A stretch of DNA of 5,050 nucleotides from the NCBI GenBank assembly GCA_029935695.1, contig JAOZJV010000302.1, forward strand, positions 1-5,050. The letters run 5' to 3'. The notes beneath the pieces were generated by a model. It saw nothing but the letters and a program-made list of their open reading frames with translations. It was not told the DNA's origin and made no database searches. Positions within the stretch are counted from its first letter, which is position 1; each line of letters begins with the position of its first letter. Source of the stretch: Candidatus Krumholzibacteriia bacterium. GTDB taxonomy: Bacteria > Krumholzibacteriota > Krumholzibacteriia > LZORAL124-64-63. A program made the position numbers and the translations under genes. Below, one piece after another: positions 1 to 5,050 of this stretch.

Positions 1-1899
1 AGTGCGGGCCGGAGCCTTGATCAATTCGGTGTTGCTGCGGTCTCGGTATCGTTCACTCTCGAAAGAGACTTCAAACCATGGTCGCCAGGTGCCCACGGGG
101 CGGCTCAGGCGCAGATTGGCTTCCACTTCGCTCAGGTAGGGTAAGGCCTTGCCCTGATAGTGGGGTTGATCGCCTTCATCCACGGGATCCTGAATGGTGG
201 CGTTGGCCTGCAGGCGCAGATGCCGGGGCAATCCGAAGTGCCCCTCCCACTCCAGACCGTGGTTGCTGGTGGCGCCAATGTTCTGAGCGTGGCTGGTGCC
301 GGGGCTGTTCTGGATGAAGATGATGGTGTCGTCGGTTTCAGCCAGGAAGAGGGTTAACCTTGTTGAAAAATCTGGAGAGTATTGCCACACCAGAGCCAGG
401 TCGGCAGCCATGATTTCTTCCGGCAAAAGTTCCCGGTTGCCATCAATACCACCACGATGACCAAAGAGCTCAACCCAGGTGGGGATGCGCACCGACCGGC
501 CGGCGTGGGCCTCCACAAACCAGGTGTCTCTGTCCACTTCCAAAACCAAACCCACTGATGGGGAAACATCATGGCGGGTATTTTCCACACCCTCTTCTTC
601 GGGCATCCAGCGCGGGAAAGGCAGAGGAGGAAAATCATCAGTGTTGCGCTGGTAACGCCAGGCTGGAGTCACTTGCAGGTGATCGTTGAAAAGAGCCATG
701 GGCAGACTGGCAAAAGCGGAATCTGTTTGACGGTTGCGGGTGGGATCCTCATCCGGCCCGAACCATTGTTTATACCACTGGTTGCGGCGCTCAATTCCTG
801 CCACCAGATCCACGCGGGAGAGAATGTTGTCGGCGGAATCGGCAAGGTACAAACCCGGAGTCCAGGACAGCCGTCCGGTCAGGTCTGTGCTCAGGGACCG
901 GATGTCCCCGCTGAAACCATCATCAATTTCGTTTTCCGGATCGTAGAGAAACTGCTCCACCCTGGCTGCGCCAAACTCCACAGACACACTGGCCGGCAAC
1001 AAGGCCGTCACCTGGCCATCGGCACGATCCATGCGAACGGTGGCCGAATCCGAAGGGTAGTTGATGGGACCGGGACGCCCGCCATCCTTGCGGAACCAGC
1101 CGCCACTTGCGCGCAACCCAACCGGGCCCGTGTCCATGGTGCCGCTGCCCCACAGCCCCCACTCTTCGAACCAGGCGTTCTGCCGCAGGCGGGTGGTGTC
1201 GTCGTCGGCTGTGTCGAAGGTTTGGTTATGATCCAGGTATTCGTAATCATTGTCAGCGCGGCGGCCGTGGGCCATGAGCAAGAGAGATCGTGTGCCGGCT
1301 TCATTTGAAAGTCCCCAGCTCAGCCTGCCACCGAGACTGCCAAAGCCACCCATGAAAACACCGGCATCAAGACCATCGGCCTCAGCTTTGGTGATCAGAT
1401 TCACGGCACCGGCGCCGCCCATGCCACCGAGGCCACCGGGCAAAACACCCCGATGAATGTTGGCCTTGGAGAATCGTTCCACAGGCAGAAGGGACAAATC
1501 CACGGTGCCGCTCTGGGCATCATTCAGGGGCAGCCCATCAATGAAAATGCGAATTTGGGCGGCGGATGATCCACGCAGCGATGGCACAGCGGCAAAGCCC
1601 AGCCCACCGTACCGTCGCACCTGGAAGCCGGCGGTGCGGCCCAGGATTTCAGCCAGGTCGCGCTGACCGGGTTCATTCTGGAGATCGATGACGGTGACCA
1701 GACCAGCGGCCGATGGAGTGATGGCGTCGCCCAGGGCACGGGCGCTGACTATGACAGTGTCGCTGGCGGCGTTCATAAGAGCAGGGGCGGCAGATGAGCT
1801 CACCGGCAGGCACAGCAGAATCAGCAACAGCACTGTTGCTTTTTTTCCAGAGACATCAATTTGTGGAAAACCCCTGCCGGGACTGAATACCAAAGCCAT
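1..1899 (-). CDS. btuB: BtuB-like TonB-dependent outer-membrane receptor (vitamin B12/corrinoid uptake), 3' end cut by window edge
   Basis: The reverse strand is open for 633 codons from ATG at 1899 to base 1, so the C-terminus lies outside the window. Numbering from that ATG, a hydrophobic signal segment after KK (about residues 22-38, VLLLILLCLPVSSSAA) precedes a TonB box, DTVIVSA (47-53), very like E. coli BtuB DTLVVTA. A plug domain follows (about 60-171), with the typical PSLRGSS...IRIFIDGLPLND stretch (106-127) and GAVNLITK at its end. The rest alternates like beta-barrel strands and has an Asp-rich extracellular loop. TonB/ExbBD-energised receptors of this type import ligands across the outer membrane. 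The B12 ligand is inferred from the cobalamin riboswitch directly upstream and the BtuB-like TonB box; another corrinoid is possible. The start is uncertain: the GAGG at 1904-1901 sits only 1 base from ATG 1899 but 7 bases from an in-frame TTG at 1893. E. coli BtuB is about 614 residues, so this protein is somewhat longer. Confidence 0.9.
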   Translation of the reverse strand, partial: MALVFSPGRGFPQIDVSGKKATVLLLILLCLPVSSSAAPALMNAASDTVIVSARALGDAITPSAAGLVTVIDLQNEPGQRDLAEILGRTAGFQVRRYGGLGFAAVPSLRGSSAAQIRIFIDGLPLNDAQSGTVDLSLLPVERFSKANIHRGVLPGGLGGMGGAGAVNLITKAEADGLDAGVFMGGFGSLGGRLSWGLSNEAGTRSLLLMAHGRRADNDYEYLDHNQTFDTADDDTTRLRQNAWFEEWGLWGSGTMDTGPVGLRASGGWFRKDGGRPGPINYPSDSATVRMDRADGQVTALLPASVSVEFGAARVEQFLYDPENEIDDGFSGDIRSLSTDLTGRLSWTPGLYLADSADNILSRVDLVAGIERRNQWYKQWFGPDEDPTRNRQTDSAFASLPMALFNDHLQVTPAWRYQRNTDDFPPLPFPRWMPEEEGVENTRHDVSPSVGLVLEVDRDTWFVEAHAGRSVRIPTWVELFGHRGGIDGNRELLPEEIMAADLALVWQYSPDFSTRLTLFLAETDDTIIFIQNSPGTSHAQNIGATSNHGLEWEGHFGLPRHLRLQANATIQDPVDEGDQPHYQGKALPYLSEVEANLRLSRPVGTWRPWFEVSFESERYRDRSNTELIKAPART

Positions 1900-1900
1900 A

Positions 1901-1925
1901 CCTCGCCCACGAAGGTGGTGGCAGG
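1901..1925 (-). promoter_or_regulatory. Putative riboswitch expression platform: hairpin covering the receptor's Shine-Dalgarno sequence
   Basis: On the minus strand, CCT (1925-1923), GCC (1922-1920) and CAC (1917-1915) can pair with GTG (1910-1908), GGC (1907-1905) and AGG (1903-1901) around a CTTC loop. This gives about 9 base pairs with small bulges. The 3' arm contains the GAGG that serves as ribosome binding site of the receptor. No U-run follows, so a transcription terminator is not supported. Control of translation initiation by SD sequestration is the simplest reading. The pairing is seen in the sequence; the switching is inferred. Confidence 0.55.
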
Positions 1926-1928
1926 CCT

Positions 1929-2103
1929 TGAACCGGTCTCCTGGCTTACGGATCGTTCTACTCCCTGCGCCTTCCCGATCCGCCTGTTCTTCCTTGAACA
2001 GTCGACCTGTTTCAAGGTCGGGATCAGTGGCATCTGTGCAGGTTTCGTCACCGTTTACAGTGGCGGGGCCGCGCCGGATTTTCACCGGTCTTCCGCTGGT
2101 TCA
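1929..2103 (-). ncRNA. Cobalamin (B12) riboswitch aptamer
   Basis: The minus-strand leader of the receptor has the cobalamin aptamer landmarks in order. The closing stem P1 is TGAACC (2103-2098) with GGTTCA (1934-1929). The stem-loop CCGGTGAAAATCCGG lies at 2088-2074. GCCACTG motifs occur at 2064-2058 and 2031-2025. Two peripheral hairpins follow at 2020-2003 (CGACCT/AGGTCG) and 2001-1984 (CTGTTC/GAACAG). The core then continues with GGGAAGGCG, GTAAGCC and the B12 box (AAGCCAGGAGACC, 1947-1935). Cobalamin riboswitches bind adenosylcobalamin or a related cobalamin and usually turn off transporter or biosynthesis genes when B12 is ample. The layout resembles the large class I type, but the class assignment is from memory of the consensus. 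The element ends 29 bases before the receptor ATG. Confidence 0.93.
1935..1947 (-). promoter_or_regulatory. B12 box of the cobalamin riboswitch
   Basis: The 13 bases AAGCCAGGAGACC match the classic B12 box, the most conserved 3' segment of cobalamin riboswitches. It is followed directly by the 3' arm of the closing stem. Confidence 0.92.
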
Positions 2104-2129
2104 TGGGCCGCAATCAACTGATTTTCTAC

Positions 2130-2162
2130 CGGGAGAATTCCTTACCTCCCGATGTGCGGGAG
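2130..2162 (-). promoter_or_regulatory. Two mutually exclusive leader hairpins between dus and the riboswitch
   Basis: Minus-strand CTCCCG (2162-2157) pairs with CGGGAG (2151-2146) across a 5-base loop, just after the dus stop. The same CGGGAG can instead pair with a second CTCCCG (2135-2130) across about 10 bases. A read-through transcript could form the first hairpin, whereas a transcript starting near 2156 could only form the second. There is no U-tract, so this is not a convincing intrinsic terminator. A 5' stabilising structure or a spacer fold is possible. Confidence 0.4.
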
Positions 2163-2189
2163 TTTATACGGTGGGATAATCCCTGTCAA
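2163..2189 (-). promoter_or_regulatory. Candidate promoter for the riboswitch-receptor unit, inside the 3' end of dus
   Basis: On the minus strand a perfect -35 hexamer TTGACA (2189-2184) is followed after 15 bases by TATAAA (2168-2163), a 5/6 match to the -10 consensus. The spacer is shorter than the usual 16-18, which lowers confidence. A perfect palindrome GGGATTATCCC occupies 2183-2173 between the hexamers and may be an operator. Transcription would start near 2156, giving roughly 50 bases of leader before the aptamer. This would let the receptor be expressed apart from the upstream genes. Confidence 0.45.
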
Positions 2190-3201
2190 GGACCCGGCGC
2201 CAAATGCGCTCATGATCCTCGGACTCGGAGCTGGAAAGCAGAACCAGATCGGCCTCACCCTCCACATCATCAAACCGGGCCTGGATGAGAGAATCGGGGT
2301 GTTGTTTCTGAAAATCAGCTTCGGTCCAGGGACGGTACCGACACCAGAAATCTAAGTGCCACAGAAAAAACCGTCGCAACCTTCCCAGGCCTTTTTCATC
2401 ATCCCCGAAATGCTCACAACCAAAATCCACGAACTGCCGAAGAATGGCCCAGCGTTCGGCAACGGTGGGGTACCAGGGTGCATCGTCGGCAAATTCCTTG
2501 AAGATCCAGGGTTTGATCAACGCTCCGCGGGCCACCAGAAATGAGGAGACTGTAGTTTCGGACCGGCGCCGGCGCAAATCCCAGGGCGTGAGCAGATCTC
2601 CATTGCCGATGACTGGGATTTCCACTGCCCGGGCCACCTCATCGATGGGCTCCCACCGCGCGCTGAGGCGATACCGCTGAGCCCGGGTGCGGCCGTGGAC
2701 GGTGATGCCATCGGCCCCCGCCTCTTCCACCAGTTTCGCAATTTTCACGCAATTGATTTTGTCCTCTGTGTACCCCAGACGAATTTTCACTGACAGGGGC
2801 ACATCCACAACCTGGCGAACCGCTGCGACGATAGCCGCCAGTGGGCCGGGCCGTTTGAGCATGGCCGCCCCGGATCCATACCTGACAATCAGGTCAATGG
2901 GACAGCCGAAATTGAGATCAATAAACTGGGCCCCATGCTCCACGGCAATGACCGCCGCATCGGCCATGACCTCGGGACGTTTGCCGGTGATCTGGACACC
3001 AAAGTCGGTTTCACTCTCGTGATGCCGCAGCAAAGGGCGGTCGCCACCCTTGACCAGTTTGTGGGCCAGGATCATTTCGCTGCAGGTGCGCACGGCCCCG
3101 AACTGGCGACAGAGGCGACGATAAGGCAGGTTTCCGCCGGTGGCCATGGGCGCCATGACCACCTGGTTACTGAAAAATTTCCGGGCTTCTGAGCGGTCCA
3201 A
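2164..3201 (-). CDS. tRNA-dihydrouridine synthase, Dus3-like
   Basis: This 345-residue cytosolic flavoenzyme would reduce a specific uridine in the tRNA D-loop or variable loop to dihydrouridine, using FMN and NADPH. The TIM-barrel landmarks are present: APMATGGNLPYRRLC (17-31) at the N-terminus; NFGCPIDL (97-104) with the presumed catalytic Cys100; VKIRLG (138-143) with FMN-contacting Lys139; ITVHGRTRAQRY (166-177) with His169; GNGD (199-202); and the phosphate-binding ARGALIKPWIF (224-234). The helical C-terminal half contains RRFFLWHLDFWCRY. These stretches, especially TGGNLPYRR, CPIDL and ARGALIKPWIF, look closer to eukaryotic Dus3 (U47) than to E. coli DusA/B/C; the target uridine is inferred only. 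No zinc finger is present, unlike eukaryotic Dus3. The start codon is TTG at 3201, two bases after the stop of the upstream ferritin-like gene, with a weak GGTGGA Shine-Dalgarno inside that gene's last codons. No better in-frame ATG precedes the conserved barrel start, so translational coupling is likely. Confidence 0.93.
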   Translation of the reverse strand: MDRSEARKFFSNQVVMAPMATGGNLPYRRLCRQFGAVRTCSEMILAHKLVKGGDRPLLRHHESETDFGVQITGKRPEVMADAAVIAVEHGAQFIDLNFGCPIDLIVRYGSGAAMLKRPGPLAAIVAAVRQVVDVPLSVKIRLGYTEDKINCVKIAKLVEEAGADGITVHGRTRAQRYRLSARWEPIDEVARAVEIPVIGNGDLLTPWDLRRRRSETTVSSFLVARGALIKPWIFKEFADDAPWYPTVAERWAILRQFVDFGCEHFGDDEKGLGRLRRFFLWHLDFWCRYRPWTEADFQKQHPDSLIQARFDDVEGEADLVLLSSSESEDHERIWRRVLDRDYPTV

Positions 3202-3203
3202 TG

Positions 3204-3737
3204 TTATCCACCATCCAACATGGCGTTGCCATCGAAGCCGGCAAAACCTTCGGGATCAGCCATATAGTCGTAGGTGTTTTTCAAGAGGCTGTAATGGTTC
3301 TGCTCTTCGGCAGCCAATCCCTGGAAGATGGCCCGGGCACGCTCGCTGGTCACGGCTTTGGCGGCATCGTTATAAAGATGATAACCGCGGCGCTCCACTT
3401 CCATGGCACCATTGAGGATTTCCAACTCTTCATGCTGGTATTCATATGGATCGTTCACTTCATCCATGGACTGCTGAAAAATCTGGCGGACATTCAGGAT
3501 GTGATCATCATCAACTTCAGGAAGGGCATCAATGGAGTTTTCCCGTTGCAAGTCATCACGCATGCGAACCAGGGAAGCCTTGTGACCAGCTTCATCCTTG
3601 GCAAGGGAGGTGAAAAGGTTTCTTTCCAGAACAGATGGTGCTTTCTCGGCTCGCCTCTGAAAAAAAGTCATGCCTTCTTCTTCGAAAGCGATGGCATTCT
3701 CAAGGATCTCCACACAGAGTTTCACTTCTGCGTCCAT
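3204..3737 (-). CDS. Rubrerythrin-like ferritin-family diiron protein (no rubredoxin domain)
   Basis: This 177-residue acidic, all-helical protein has the four-helix diiron pattern of the rubrerythrin/ferritin-like family. Helix 1 carries FEEEG (19-22 region), helix 2 DEAGH (Glu49, His52), helix 3 MEVERRGYHLY (Glu113/Glu115), and helix 4 EEQNH (Glu145, His148). The two ExxH motifs and the paired Glu residues are the expected iron ligands. There is no CxxC pair, so the rubredoxin electron-transfer domain of full rubrerythrin is missing. A tail of about 25 residues (YDYMADPEGF...) is common in stand-alone members. Likely roles are peroxide reduction or iron handling in the cytoplasm; the substrate and redox partner are not shown. 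The start at ATG 3737 is chosen because GGGAGG lies 5 bases upstream; the frame stays open to 3812, but that extension has no family similarity. It is first in a pair with the Dus3-like gene, 2 bases downstream. Confidence 0.92.
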   Translation of the reverse strand: MDAEVKLCVEILENAIAFEEEGMTFFQRRAEKAPSVLERNLFTSLAKDEAGHKASLVRMRDDLQRENSIDALPEVDDDHILNVRQIFQQSMDEVNDPYEYQHEELEILNGAMEVERRGYHLYNDAAKAVTSERARAIFQGLAAEEQNHYSLLKNTYDYMADPEGFAGFDGNAMLDGG

Positions 3738-3778
3738 ATTGTCCTCCCGATGGGTTCGATGGTGGCAACTGACTGCTG

Positions 3779-3806
3779 CTGATAGATGAAAGTTACACCC
3801 CGGCAA
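3779..3806 (-). promoter_or_regulatory. Candidate promoter for the ferritin-like/dus pair
   Basis: On the minus strand TTGCCG (3806-3801) and TATCAG (3784-3779) are separated by 16 bases. Each matches its sigma70-type consensus at 4 of 6 positions, which is weak. The position suits a leader of about 35-40 bases before ATG 3737. This is the best pair seen on this strand in the divergent gap, but chance occurrence cannot be excluded. Confidence 0.25.
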
Positions 3807-3875
3807 GAGCATTTTCCATGAAAAACAACCATTTGGGCAACGATGGGGTTGATATTCCCATGAGGTGCGGTTAGC

Positions 3876-3894
3876 TTAGTGTTTAAGACTAAAC
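3876..3894 (+). repeat. Overlapping inverted repeats in the divergent intergenic region
   Basis: TTAGT (3876-3880) and ACTAA (3888-3892) form one 5-base inverted repeat. GTTTA (3881-3885) and TAAAC (3890-3894) form another that overlaps it. They lie between the two divergent genes, about 140 bases from the ferritin-like start and 86 from the citrate synthase start. An operator for a dimeric regulator is possible, but short AT-rich inverted repeats also arise by chance. Confidence 0.3.
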
Positions 3895-3898
3895 AGTG

Positions 3899-3955
3899 GG
3901 TGAATTTGGACAAAACTCCTTTCACTTTAATGGGTTTTGCCAATAATTTTTCACC
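3899..3955 (+). promoter_or_regulatory. Structured leader (long imperfect inverted repeat) ahead of citrate synthase
   Basis: Three arms pair in register: GGTGAA (3899-3904) with TTCACC (3950-3955), TTGG (3906-3909) with CCAA (3940-3943), and CAAAAC (3911-3916) with GTTTTG (3934-3939). They enclose a 17-base loop. That makes 16 base pairs with an internal loop, ending 12 bases before the Shine-Dalgarno sequence of citrate synthase. No U-run follows, so it is not a standard terminator. If transcription begins upstream of 3899, the mRNA leader would fold here. If instead a weak TTTCAC/AATAAT pair (3920-3925, 3942-3947) is the promoter, the repeat is DNA-level only. Confidence 0.4.
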
Positions 3956-3967
3956 AGCCTCAAAGCC

Positions 3968-3973
3968 AAGGAG
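3968..3973 (+). promoter_or_regulatory. Ribosome binding site of citrate synthase
   Basis: AAGGAG is a strong Shine-Dalgarno match 6 bases before ATG 3980. It fixes the start of the citrate synthase reading frame. Confidence 0.85.
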
Positions 3974-3979
3974 AGCGTC

Positions 3980-5050
3980 ATGGCCAAACTTCAAAACGCG
4001 CTTGCGAAAAAAATCCCCGTATGGCGAGACGAGATTAAAACTCTGCTCAAAGCCCATGGTGATCACAAGATCAGCGACGTGTCCATCACCCAGGCTTACG
4101 GCGGTATGCGTGGTGTCAAAGGAATGGTCTGTGATACTTCCGAAGTTCCCCCTGAGACCGGCCTGTTGATCCGCGGCATTCCCGTGGGCGATCTGGCCAA
4201 CAAAACTCCCGAAGATACTTTCTACCTGCTGTGCACCGGCGAGCTGCCCAATGCCCGCGATCGCAAAGCTCTCACCGAAGAGCTGAACAGCCGGGCCAAA
4301 GTGCCTTCCTATGTGTGGAAAGTTCTTGAGGCCATGCCCAAGAACTCCCACCCCATGTGCATGCTCGACACCGCCATCCTGGTCATGCAGCGCGAAAGTC
4401 ATTTCGTCAAGGCCTACAACGCCGGCATGAGCAAGATGGATTACTGGAAACCCACCCTGGAAGACAGCCTCGACATGCTGGCCAAGTTGCCTGTCATCGC
4501 CGCCGGCATCTACCGCATGCGGTTCAAAAAAGGCAAGCGCATTGCTCCCAAGAAGGGTTTGTCCTGGGCAGCAAATTATGCGCACATGCTGGGCATCGAA
4601 GACAAGAGCGGCGAATTCGCCGAGTGCATGCGTTTGTACCTGGTGCTGCACAGTGATCATGAAGGCGGCAACGTCTCGGCTCACACCTGCCACCTGGTGG
4701 GCTCCGCTCTGAGCGATCCCTATTACAGCGTATCGGCCGGTCTGAACGGTCTGGCCGGTCCTCTGCATGGTCTGGCTAATCAGGAATGCCTGAACTGGAT
4801 CCTCGATCTGAAGAAACAGTTCAAAGGCGTGCCCACCAAAGAGCAACTCACCCAGTACGCCTGGGATACGCTCAATGGCGGCAAGGTCATCCCCGGTTAC
4901 GGGCATGCAGTGCTGCGCGTCAGCGACCCTCGTTTCGTGGCCTTCCGTGCCTTCGGCATGAAGCACTTCCCCGATGATCCCGTGATGGCTCTGGTCAACA
5001 TGGTCTTCGAAGTGGTGCCTGGTGTGCTGCGCGAACACGGCAAAGCCAAT
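3980..5050 (+). CDS. gltA: Citrate synthase, eukaryotic-like long type, 3' end cut by window edge
   Basis: Citrate synthase condenses oxaloacetate and acetyl-CoA to citrate, the entry step of the TCA cycle. The window holds 357 codons of an expected ~435. The stretches HSDHEGGNVSAHT (224-236), GSALSDPYYS, NGLAGPLHGLANQE (257-270) and GYGHAVLRVSDPRF are nearly those of mitochondrial citrate synthase and differ from the E. coli GltA pattern (HADHEQN, GPAHGGANE). His263 corresponds to pig His274 and His309 to pig His320; the 46-residue spacing is kept. The third catalytic residue, pig Asp375, should fall at about residue 364, just beyond the window. This type is known from Geobacteraceae and some other bacteria. 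Whether it is NADH-insensitive and dimeric, as those are, is inferred. The start at ATG 3980 is supported by AAGGAG 6 bases upstream and by family-like N-terminal length. The gene is transcribed away from the ferritin-like/dus pair. Confidence 0.96.
   Translation, partial: MAKLQNALAKKIPVWRDEIKTLLKAHGDHKISDVSITQAYGGMRGVKGMVCDTSEVPPETGLLIRGIPVGDLANKTPEDTFYLLCTGELPNARDRKALTEELNSRAKVPSYVWKVLEAMPKNSHPMCMLDTAILVMQRESHFVKAYNAGMSKMDYWKPTLEDSLDMLAKLPVIAAGIYRMRFKKGKRIAPKKGLSWAANYAHMLGIEDKSGEFAECMRLYLVLHSDHEGGNVSAHTCHLVGSALSDPYYSVSAGLNGLAGPLHGLANQECLNWILDLKKQFKGVPTKEQLTQYAWDTLNGGKVIPGYGHAVLRVSDPRFVAFRAFGMKHFPDDPVMALVNMVFEVVPGVLREHGKAN

Noticed and set aside
571..1308. A 245-codon plus-strand open frame inside the receptor region
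   Set aside because: It lies opposite the TonB-dependent receptor, whose plug and barrel motifs continue through this stretch on the minus strand. The plus-strand product has no recognisable family features.
1810..1812. Cysteine in the signal segment of the receptor (LILLC) as a lipobox
   Set aside because: The residues before Cys30 do not fit the lipobox rule (small residue at -1), and TonB-dependent receptors are normally cleaved by signal peptidase I.
1861..2121. Short frames on both strands across the riboswitch region
   Set aside because: The bases are accounted for by the conserved cobalamin aptamer, and the peptides show no protein-family signal.
2146..2162. Hairpin after the dus stop as an intrinsic terminator
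   Set aside because: The stem is only 6 base pairs and is followed by GTAAGGAATT rather than a U-run, so termination is not supported.
3738..3812. Longer N-terminus for the ferritin-like protein (start at 3812)
   Set aside because: The extra 25 residues have no helical or family character, and GGGAGG sits ideally before ATG 3737. The extension would also overlap the candidate promoter.
3879..4169. A 96-codon plus-strand frame overlapping the citrate synthase start
   Set aside because: It is out of frame with citrate synthase, has no proper RBS, and begins in the intergenic repeat; it is a shadow frame.
3722..5038. A 438-codon open frame on the minus strand opposite citrate synthase and running into the ferritin-like start
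   Set aside because: The plus strand clearly encodes citrate synthase with its catalytic histidines and a good RBS. The opposite frame is rich in His, Gln and Gly, has no recognisable domain, and is explained by the codon bias of the real gene.

Overview
This window (GC-rich, roughly 55-60% by eye) comes from a Gram-negative bacterium: it encodes an outer-membrane TonB-dependent receptor with a signal peptide, TonB box, plug and barrel. Two other genes have an unusual flavour. The citrate synthase is of the long type shared by mitochondria and some bacteria such as Geobacter, and the tRNA-dihydrouridine synthase reads like eukaryotic Dus3. Together they suggest a Desulfobacterota- or FCB-like lineage, but the sequence alone does not fix the taxon.

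The right end (3980 to the edge) carries the first 357 codons of citrate synthase on the plus strand. A 242-base divergent intergenic region (3738-3979) separates it from a minus-strand pair: a rubrerythrin-like ferritin-family protein (3737 to 3204) and, only 2 bases further on, a Dus3-like tRNA-dihydrouridine synthase that starts with TTG (3201 to 2164). The 2-base spacing makes co-transcription and translational coupling likely.

Continuing along the minus strand, the gap after the dus stop holds a cobalamin riboswitch (about 2103 to 1929) with its B12 box, a short hairpin that covers the Shine-Dalgarno sequence, and then a BtuB-like TonB-dependent receptor (1899 to beyond base 1). A promoter-like pair (TTGACA / TATAAA, 15 bases apart) with a perfect 11-base palindrome in its spacer overlaps the 3' end of dus. 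The B12 uptake gene could therefore be transcribed on its own and not only by read-through.

The working model is three units: TCA-cycle entry (citrate synthase) to the right; a peroxide or iron-handling diiron protein coupled to a tRNA-modifying flavoenzyme in the middle; and B12-repressed corrinoid import on the left. The points most worth following up are the Dus3-like bacterial enzyme, the internal promoter with its palindrome, the SD-sequestering expression platform, and the structured leader ahead of citrate synthase. No mobile element, CRISPR array, tRNA or rRNA was seen.
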